DNA of 64,000 bases from positions 1-64,000 of IMG/VR virus record IMGVR_UViG_3300046005_000547; one strand, 5' to 3'. The notes under the pieces were generated by a model. The model was not told where the DNA came from. It saw only the letters and a program-made list of their open reading frames with translations, and searched no databases. The DNA is from a virus. Positions 58,757 through 64,000 of the stretch are shown here, one piece after another. Within the stretch, counting starts at the first letter, position 1. Each line of letters begins with the position of its first letter. Both the position numbers and the translations under genes were made by a program.

Positions 58757-59161
58757 ATGTTTAAAATTAAAGTGATTGACCAAGAATTTGATATCAAAGA
58801 AGATGAGATAATCAATACATTGAGAGTTGATATTTCTGGATTGGAAGAAGAATACGATTATGTTTGTCTAGGATCCGGTCAGACAAGAAATAAAATATAT
58901 GAAGATGGGATTGATGAATTACATTTTGTCGCAGATGAAGATCCGTTTCATGTATTATATGATAATATGAAACAATATGATTTTGAAGTAGAAGAGTATG
59001 TATTTACGGAGATTCCTTATTATTATGCGTATCATACAGAAATGGGAATCAATGTAAAAGGGGATTACATAAAGAAGGATATAGAGAAATTCATTACCAA
59101 ACATTCTCCGTATCTAGAACTTGTTGTTGAACAAAGATTACAATCGTATAAGAAGGTGTAA
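58757..59161 (+). CDS. Hypothetical acidic protein
   Basis: A 134-residue protein very rich in Asp, Glu and Tyr (EVEEYVFTEIPYYYAYHTE). GTAGGATG precedes the start. No function recognised. Confidence 0.68.
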   Translation: MFKIKVIDQEFDIKEDEIINTLRVDISGLEEEYDYVCLGSGQTRNKIYEDGIDELHFVADEDPFHVLYDNMKQYDFEVEEYVFTEIPYYYAYHTEMGINVKGDYIKKDIEKFITKHSPYLELVVEQRLQSYKKV

Positions 59162-59162
59162 A

Positions 59163-59486
59163 ATGTATAGAAATCATGTTGCGTTAAATCCTCTGTTGAA
59201 AAAATCTCATGTACATACAGAGAAAGAAGAATCTGTTGATGATATGATAGAAGAAGGTATTGATGAATACTATGATATGTATCAGGAGTATCTTGAATAC
59301 CATAAAGATGGAAATGAAAGAATGATTTGTGGTAGAATCATGAGAATCAATCCGACATCGTTTGAACCTCCTGAATTATTTTTAGTAAATTTAAATTTCA
59401 AAACAGAAAAAGATATAATTGATTATTGTTCAGATTTAAATCTAACTAGACCAAATTATTATCATTATTGGGAAACAACTCAATGA
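59163..59486 (+). CDS. Hypothetical acidic protein
   Basis: A 107-residue protein starting MYRNHVALNPLLKKSHVH, with AGAAGGTGT upstream. An acidic helix (EESVDDMIEEGIDEYYDMY) follows. No function recognised. Confidence 0.65.
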   Translation: MYRNHVALNPLLKKSHVHTEKEESVDDMIEEGIDEYYDMYQEYLEYHKDGNERMICGRIMRINPTSFEPPELFLVNLNFKTEKDIIDYCSDLNLTRPNYYHYWETTQ

Positions 59487-59722
59487 AAAAGATAATTCAT
59501 ATCAATCAACATGTAATTAAAAATAACACTAAGACAGGAGAAAGAGACCCTGTTATTACATGTAAAACATATAAAGAAAACGTATACGGACGTCGCGTTA
59601 AATTTACAAATGGTGAAGTTGTTTATTCTCCTGACAAACCATTATCATGCGGTGCTAAAGTTTGGATTGAAACCGAAGATGTTATCAACATATTAACTGA
59701 AGAAGGATGGAAAGAATTATGA
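59483..59722 (+). CDS. Small hypothetical protein
   Basis: A 79-residue basic, strand-rich protein starting MKKIIHINQHVIKNN. The ATG is shared with the previous stop as ATGA. Small phage proteins of the kind KKIIHVNQHKIRSNxK are common and unassigned. Confidence 0.72.
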   Translation: MKKIIHINQHVIKNNTKTGERDPVITCKTYKENVYGRRVKFTNGEVVYSPDKPLSCGAKVWIETEDVINILTEEGWKEL

Positions 59723-59994
59723 TTGAAATTGGTTCAAATTTATTGACATTAATGAATCATCTAGTGTCTGCTTCTATATACATTATTGTTATTCGATACG
59801 TTTATTTGTTCTTGGTATATTGTATAGATAATAATGTTAAAATCGTCAACATTGATATACCAGAATTAAAGATACCAAAGATTGACGAATTTGGATTACA
59901 AAAAGTTGAATCTGCACCGAAGACGCCTAAGGTTAAACCGGTTAAGAAAGAATCAATTATTGCTGGATATGAAAACGGAGTTGAAACCATTTAA
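59719..59994 (+). CDS. Small membrane-anchored protein
   Basis: A 91-residue protein starting MIEIGSNLLTLMNH, sharing ATGA with the upstream stop. One transmembrane helix (ASIYIIVIRYVYLFLVYCI) is followed by a Lys/Pro-rich cytoplasmic tail. Function unknown. Confidence 0.65.
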   Translation: MIEIGSNLLTLMNHLVSASIYIIVIRYVYLFLVYCIDNNVKIVNIDIPELKIPKIDEFGLQKVESAPKTPKVKPVKKESIIAGYENGVETI

Positions 59995-60027
59995 ATAATC
60001 TCATACAATAACATATTATGAGATTAT
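59995..60027 (+). promoter_or_regulatory. Hairpin covering the start of the 60,029 gene
   Basis: A perfect 11-bp stem, ATAATCTCATA and TATGAGATTAT, ends one base before the ATG. The only Shine-Dalgarno-like bases (GAG) are inside the 3' arm. A TTTAAATAATC box overlaps the 5' arm. Confidence 0.6.
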
Positions 60028-60028
60028 C

Positions 60029-60544
60029 ATGGCATTATTACCAACACCAACATTACATAATGTAAATCCTTTGGCATCTAACGGATTCCAATTTACAATC
60101 AATAAGATACCAGAGATTAGTTACTTTTCAACAAATGTAAATTTACCAGATATTTCATTACCAGCAATTGAAGCTTCCAATTCATTTTCAAAAATTTATG
60201 AAACTGGAGATACGTTAGATTATTCAGATTTCACTGTAAATTTTATTGTTGATGAAGATCTAGGTAATTATCTAGCAATTTATAAATGGATGGTTGGATT
60301 AGGATTTCCTGAGAATTACACTCAATTTAATAATGTACAATTAGACGATCCGTTGAATGAATCTTCTGATGGTGCTTTACATATTCTTTCATCATCTAAT
60401 AACATAATTAGAACCATTTTATTTCATGACATGAGACCAGTGTTCCTAGGTGGATGGGAAATGAATACAACATCAACTGACGTAGAATACATAACTTGTT
60501 CCGCAACATTTAGATACCATATTTTTACATTTGATAACATTTAG
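60029..60544 (+). CDS. Tail-tube-fold structural protein
   Basis: A 171-residue protein of the T4-like tube fold: NPLASNGFQFTINKIPEISY at the start, a typical NLPDISLPAIEA, then TLDYSDFTVNFIVDEDLGNY and a final TDVEYITCSATFRYHIF. Proteins with this layout are structural in T4-like phages of environmental bacteria, perhaps at the tube-baseplate junction. It is not the main tube (46,207), with which it shares only the fold. The hairpin before the start suggests late-only translation. Confidence 0.78.
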   Translation: MALLPTPTLHNVNPLASNGFQFTINKIPEISYFSTNVNLPDISLPAIEASNSFSKIYETGDTLDYSDFTVNFIVDEDLGNYLAIYKWMVGLGFPENYTQFNNVQLDDPLNESSDGALHILSSSNNIIRTILFHDMRPVFLGGWEMNTTSTDVEYITCSATFRYHIFTFDNI

Positions 60545-60550
60545 GAATAG

Positions 60551-60988
60551 ATGAATATACAAGAAATTCAAGATATGTGGGATTCTGATTCCGAATTAGA
60601 TTCATCCAAACTTGGTGATGAATCATTGAAGACTCCTAAATTACATGCCAAATATGTTAGGATTTTAATTGATTCTAAAATGAAATTGATTAAATTGAAA
60701 ACAGATTATTCTGTTATGCGTCAATTAAAGTTTCGTTATTATCGAGGGGAATTAACCAGACAGGAACTCCAAGACAATAATTTAGAACAATGGGGTTATG
60801 CAAAACCCATTAAATCTGAGATGGATGAACATCTGAAGGGTGACAAAGATCTTGCTCAGATAGAAGCAAGAATTGAATACATGAACATAATGGTTGGCCT
60901 AGTTGAATCAATCATGAATGCAATCAAATCAAGACAATGGGATATCCGTAACAGCATAGACCATATGAAATTCATGGCAGGGGGATAA
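60551..60988 (+). CDS. uvsY: Recombination mediator UvsY
   Basis: A 145-residue protein aligning with T4 UvsY (137), most clearly at the C-terminus: MNAIKSRQWDIRNSIDHMKF against ALDAIKSRGFAIKHIQDMRA of T4. A Leu-rich helix and a KSEMDEHLKGDKDLAQIEAR stretch precede it. UvsY helps the UvsX recombinase replace gp32 on single-stranded DNA. No uvsX lies in this window. The start follows the previous stop by six bases. Confidence 0.9.
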   Translation: MNIQEIQDMWDSDSELDSSKLGDESLKTPKLHAKYVRILIDSKMKLIKLKTDYSVMRQLKFRYYRGELTRQELQDNNLEQWGYAKPIKSEMDEHLKGDKDLAQIEARIEYMNIMVGLVESIMNAIKSRQWDIRNSIDHMKFMAGG

Positions 60989-60989
60989 C

Positions 60990-61358
60990 ATGTTATCATT
61001 TTTAGAGTATTGGAAATTGATTGAGGGTGTTGATTTATCAATTCAATCGTTAAAGATGTCGTTAGAAAATCTTGGAGTTGCTGTCAATATATTCCAAAAG
61101 AATAACATCATTGAATTAACAAAAATTGTTGTTCCAAAAGAATCAAGAAATCAAGGTCTTGGTTCTAAAGCAATGAAACGTATAGTTGATTATGCAGATA
61201 ATTCCAAACAATTAATTGTATTGACTCCATCGGATGAGTTCGGCGGCAATGTCAACAAATTGATTAAATTTTATAAGAAGTTCGATTTTGTTGAAAACAA
61301 AGGTAAGAACAAAGACTTTGAAATCTCTGAATCAATGTACAGATTTCCAAAGAAATAA
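60990..61358 (+). CDS. Small GNAT acetyltransferase with capsid-targeting-like N-terminus
   Basis: A 122-residue protein. MLSFLEYWKLIEG resembles a capsid-targeting sequence with a possible gp21 cut after KLIE. The rest has a GNAT core: strand IIELTKIVVPKES, then the acetyl-CoA loop RNQGLGSKAM, then LIVLTPSDEFGG and a terminal YKKFDFVENKGKN, which is the usual last GNAT strand. The domain is short but complete from motif D to B. It may be injected and acetylate a host target. It begins one base after uvsY. Confidence 0.78.
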   Translation: MLSFLEYWKLIEGVDLSIQSLKMSLENLGVAVNIFQKNNIIELTKIVVPKESRNQGLGSKAMKRIVDYADNSKQLIVLTPSDEFGGNVNKLIKFYKKFDFVENKGKNKDFEISESMYRFPKK

Positions 61359-61360
61359 CA

Positions 61361-61398
61361 AAAATCCCATTAGATGTAAAATTCTAATGGGATTTTTA
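61361..61398 (+). terminator. Terminator
   Basis: A 14-bp stem AAAATCCCATTAGA and complement, then TTATTG; T-rich on both sides so possibly bidirectional. Confidence 0.88.
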
Positions 61399-61415
61399 TT
61401 GGATAAAGAAAAGTC

Positions 61416-61443
61416 TTTCGATGTTTGACAAAATCGTTATAAT
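61416..61443 (+). promoter_or_regulatory. Early-type promoter
   Basis: TTTCGA, 16 bases, TATAAT on the plus strand, then AGAATC. It drives 61,477 and the genes after it. Confidence 0.8.
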
Positions 61444-61476
61444 AGAATCATCAATAACATTTTAGAGGTAAACAAA

Positions 61477-61764
61477 ATGAAATCATTACAATTTTTCTCA
61501 GGTCATGATTCCTTTGGTAGACAAGTTCATGTATCTCAAGGCGAAAATCAATCATGGTATTACAGAATGTATGGATTTAATGGTTTCGGTAAAGGGTGGA
61601 GTAAATGGGAAATGTTAAAAGATTTCATCCCAACATTCAAAACAAAGATTGTCAATGTATATGATTCTTCGGAAACAGAAATTGAATATGGTGAATTATT
61701 GGAATGGGGATTTACATCTTTACATAAAATTGAAGATGTTAAAGTTAGACTACCAAATAACTAA
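61477..61764 (+). CDS. Hypothetical protein
   Basis: A 95-residue protein starting MKSLQFFSGHDSFGRQVH after AGAGG. It contains an aromatic, Gly-rich stretch (WYYRMYGFNGFGKGWSKW). No function recognised. First gene behind the promoter at 61,416. Confidence 0.75.
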   Translation: MKSLQFFSGHDSFGRQVHVSQGENQSWYYRMYGFNGFGKGWSKWEMLKDFIPTFKTKIVNVYDSSETEIEYGELLEWGFTSLHKIEDVKVRLPNN

Positions 61765-61773
61765 GGAACAAAA

Positions 61774-62019
61774 ATGAAGAAAGAACCCATTTTAATTTAC
61801 ATGATTTACGTTTCGTCTGTTGATGGTATTACAAACATTGCATCATTTTATAAGTTTCTGACATTCGAAGATCTAAGGGGAAATATCAGTTCGAAATATA
61901 TCACTGACGAAATTCTTAAATGTTTTGTTAACAATAATGGATACGCTAAATTCATGAATTGTGGAATAGAACAAAAATTAAAGATAGATAGAATGTTTTT
62001 AAATGACAATAGATTATAA
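61774..62019 (+). CDS. Hypothetical protein
   Basis: An 81-residue protein (MKKEPILIYMIYVSSVDGI) after AAGGAAC. No function recognised. It lies between the previous gene and the CoaE-HD-CoaD gene in one unit. Confidence 0.7.
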   Translation: MKKEPILIYMIYVSSVDGITNIASFYKFLTFEDLRGNISSKYITDEILKCFVNNNGYAKFMNCGIEQKLKIDRMFLNDNRL

Positions 62020-62036
62020 ATTTAAAGAGAGAATAA

Positions 62037-63575
62037 ATGATTATCGGAATTACAGGACCTGTCGCATCAGGCAAATCAAAAGCGATTCAGATGTTGAAAT
62101 CAAGAAATGATACTACAATATCAGCAACATATCACGATTTAGATGAATATTGTAAATCATTTAATGTTGACAAAGTATCGTTCTTCCAGAAACATTTTAA
62201 TGTAGATACTATGTCAAAAGAAAGAATCATTAAAGAAGTGTTTTCAGACATGAAATTGTACAATGAATATTGTCAATTATTTGAAGAAGATTTAATTGAT
62301 TTGTTGAATCAATTTACAAATGGTATCCATATAGTGGAAGCATCTGCGTTGTTTTCATATCCGAATCTCATTAAGAAATTCGATAAGATTATCTGTATAG
62401 ATCCAAAATCAAATCATAAAGAAAACAAATCAAAACGTAAGATTGATACAACAATTTTTGACGACATCTATTGGAGAAATTATACATGTAATTCTTTGAA
62501 GAATGATTTGAATGACATAAGATTGGAAACGGGAACGTTAATGGAATTACGTTCAAAAATTGAACAAGCAATTATTTCCATTGTCGATGAAGAATCGTGT
62601 ATCAATGAATTGTTCAATACAATAAATCGGTGGGAAACATTTAAAGATTTATCTCATGGATATTCAACTAATCCGTATCATAATCTTGACCATACTCGTT
62701 CTGTATTAACGGATTTGTACTATCAAGATAATTACACAAGAACATTAGGCGAATTGACATTGTATCATGATTTCCAATACGATCCAAAATTGATTTGTAA
62801 TGAAGATTTAGCTTCCAATTTCATCAAGTATCATTCGGATTTAATTCATGAAGATGTAGACATCGATCTTCTATGTCGTTTAATAAGATCGACTGATTAT
62901 AAAGTTATTGACCCAAAGATTTCCAACTTCTTCCTTTCGGATATCTCTCATTGGATTAGAACAGATGAAGAAATCATCGAAGTTGAACAATTAATGTTTA
63001 AAGAGTATCAACATATTGATTGGGTTGATTACAGAGCAGGAAGAATTAAAATTTTAAATGGATTGATAGATAAGATAATTTCAACATATCCTACAACAAT
63101 TTCGTGTTCTTATATCAGAGGAATTGAATTATCAATTTCATGGTTGAATACATTTAATCCAAAAATTGGTTGGTTCTGTGGTTCATTTAATCCATTTACA
63201 ATTGGTCATATGGATGTATTAACTAAAGCAGAACGATTATTCGATAAGGTTGTTCTTGTACAAGGAGTGAATCCAAACAAAGATTCAAGTCAATTTAATC
63301 TGAATTCAACTAAAACATTGGTGAAATATGAACAACATTTAGATGTTAAATGTATTCCTGATTTGATTCAATCTGTTGGGTATCAACCAATTTTGATTAG
63401 AGGGATTAGAAATGTACAAGATTACAATGAATCAAGCGAATGGCATCAACAAATTAAAGAGTTTGTGTATGTTGATATGGTTCTGATTGATTCAGATTTA
63501 AGACATATTAGTTCATCGTTTGTCAGAGGAGCTGGTAAATTAAATTTGGACACCAAACGATTTATTGTAAAATAA
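62037..63575 (+). CDS. Fused CoaE-like kinase, HD domain and CoaD-like adenylyltransferase
   Basis: A 512-residue protein with three domains. Residues 1-190 resemble dephospho-CoA kinase: P-loop GITGPVASGKS (4-14), the DLDEY switch (34-38), HFNVD, and an EASALFSYP strand like the CoaE VPLL region. Residues about 195-360 hold an HD-type metal phosphohydrolase: YHNLDHTRSVL (214-224) and YHDFQYDP (243-250). Residues 377-512 match phosphopantetheine adenylyltransferase: GSFNPFTIGHMDVLTKA with the TxGH motif, LIRGIRNVQDY (453-463) and ISSSFVRG (491-498). Together the outer domains would carry out the last two steps of coenzyme A synthesis, as human CoA synthase does in the opposite order. The HD domain's substrate is unknown. 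Confidence 0.88.
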   Translation: MIIGITGPVASGKSKAIQMLKSRNDTTISATYHDLDEYCKSFNVDKVSFFQKHFNVDTMSKERIIKEVFSDMKLYNEYCQLFEEDLIDLLNQFTNGIHIVEASALFSYPNLIKKFDKIICIDPKSNHKENKSKRKIDTTIFDDIYWRNYTCNSLKNDLNDIRLETGTLMELRSKIEQAIISIVDEESCINELFNTINRWETFKDLSHGYSTNPYHNLDHTRSVLTDLYYQDNYTRTLGELTLYHDFQYDPKLICNEDLASNFIKYHSDLIHEDVDIDLLCRLIRSTDYKVIDPKISNFFLSDISHWIRTDEEIIEVEQLMFKEYQHIDWVDYRAGRIKILNGLIDKIISTYPTTISCSYIRGIELSISWLNTFNPKIGWFCGSFNPFTIGHMDVLTKAERLFDKVVLVQGVNPNKDSSQFNLNSTKTLVKYEQHLDVKCIPDLIQSVGYQPILIRGIRNVQDYNESSEWHQQIKEFVYVDMVLIDSDLRHISSSFVRGAGKLNLDTKRFIVK

Positions 63576-63578
63576 TTC

Positions 63579-63606
63579 TTTCGATATTCATGAATTGAAA
63601 TATAAT
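63579..63606 (+). promoter_or_regulatory. Early-type promoter
   Basis: TTTCGA, 16 bases, TATAAT on the plus strand, then AGAAC. It drives the gene at 63,640. Confidence 0.8.
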
Positions 63607-63639
63607 AGAACATATTATTTTTAATTGGAGGAATTTAAA

Positions 63640-63966
63640 ATGTCATTCTCAAATCCGTTGTTTGATAAATATACAGCAATCTACACCGTAGATAAAAGTA
63701 AGAAACATGATAGAGTTACCATCAGACATATTGAACAAGATGTTTACGAAGCAGTTATCATCATTGCTGGAGTTCAACAATCATCGACAAGAAGATTACC
63801 AGCATTAAAATTGTATCTATCTGAACAATTAATGACTATCTCTGATGCAATTAGTGGTAAAGAATCAAGTCTTGAATCATTGAAATCAAGATTGAAACTC
63901 CGTAAAGGAACAGATATTTTATTTGGAAAAACATATGAGACAACAAATTTTACAACAACTTGTTGA
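63640..63966 (+). CDS. Hypothetical protein
   Basis: A 108-residue basic protein starting MSFSNPLFDKYTAIYTVDK; GGAGG eight bases before it decides the start. No function recognised. The C-terminus overlaps the next start by 32 bases. Confidence 0.72.
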   Translation: MSFSNPLFDKYTAIYTVDKSKKHDRVTIRHIEQDVYEAVIIIAGVQQSSTRRLPALKLYLSEQLMTISDAISGKESSLESLKSRLKLRKGTDILFGKTYETTNFTTTC

Positions 63967-64000
63967 TTATTTTGGATACGAAGAAGAACCAGATGAATCT
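63935..64000 (+). CDS. Start of a gene cut by the window edge
   Basis: An open frame MRQQILQQLVDYFGYEEEPD runs off the right edge, with GGAAAAAC before its ATG. Too short to identify. Confidence 0.5.
   Translation, partial: MRQQILQQLVDYFGYEEEPDES

Noticed and set aside
1-64000. Integrase, attachment sites or lysogeny genes
   Set aside because: None was seen; gene content is that of a lytic T4-like phage.

Overview
This window is part of the genome of a T4-like contractile-tailed bacteriophage (myovirus). It is AT-rich and gene-dense, and most genes abut or overlap by a few bases. Three blocks support the assignment. The replication set is DNA polymerase gp43, clamp gp45, clamp loader gp44/gp62, RegA, UvsY, a Dda-type helicase and a DexA-type exonuclease. 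The structural set follows the T4 order gp18-gp19-gp20-gp67-(unknown)-gp21-gp22-gp23. The many small early genes are T4-like in layout. A lambda-R-type endolysin and a lipobox protein suggest a Gram-negative host; the host genus cannot be read from the sequence.

Layout. From 1 to about 41.5 kb almost every gene reads leftward. This arm holds, from the left edge inward, a helicase, a nicotinamide phosphoribosyltransferase and PRPP-synthetase-family pair, two TerD proteins, many small unknown and membrane proteins, two nucleoside-deoxyribosyltransferase-like proteins, an RNA ligase, a broken tandem DNA methyltransferase, gp43, a DexA-like exonuclease, Hsp20, an endolysin, RegA, gp62, gp44, gp45 and a tRNA. 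Two HNH homing endonuclease genes (5.7-6.7 and 37.3-38.1 kb) interrupt it on the opposite strand. From 41.5 to 43.9 kb there is no gene. Instead there are five tandem units of about 460-480 bp that look like an array of promoter-driven, terminator-ended small RNAs, at the switch point between the two arms. From 43.9 kb onward everything reads rightward: head and tail genes (the portal gene carries an intein), an HNH plus GIY-YIG endonuclease pair behind the capsid gene, small unknown genes, a tail-tube-like protein, UvsY and a CoaE-HD-CoaD fusion protein.

Regulation visible in the sequence. A recurring promoter, TTTCGA-N16/17-TATAAT, precedes many operons on both strands and has the look of an early promoter. 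TTAATAAATA-type boxes precede gp18, gp19 and gp22 and resemble T4 late promoters. Rho-independent terminators close many leftward units. A hairpin sits on the ribosome binding site of hsp20, and another covers the start of the late gene at 60,029.

Most interesting points: the small-RNA array; a single protein carrying dephospho-CoA kinase, HD and phosphopantetheine adenylyltransferase domains; a homing endonuclease insertion that seems to have replaced the 3' end of the prs gene and left the original end behind as a remnant; and several proteins with a T4-like capsid-targeting N-terminus, two of them probable GNAT acetyltransferases, which may be packaged in the head and delivered to the host.
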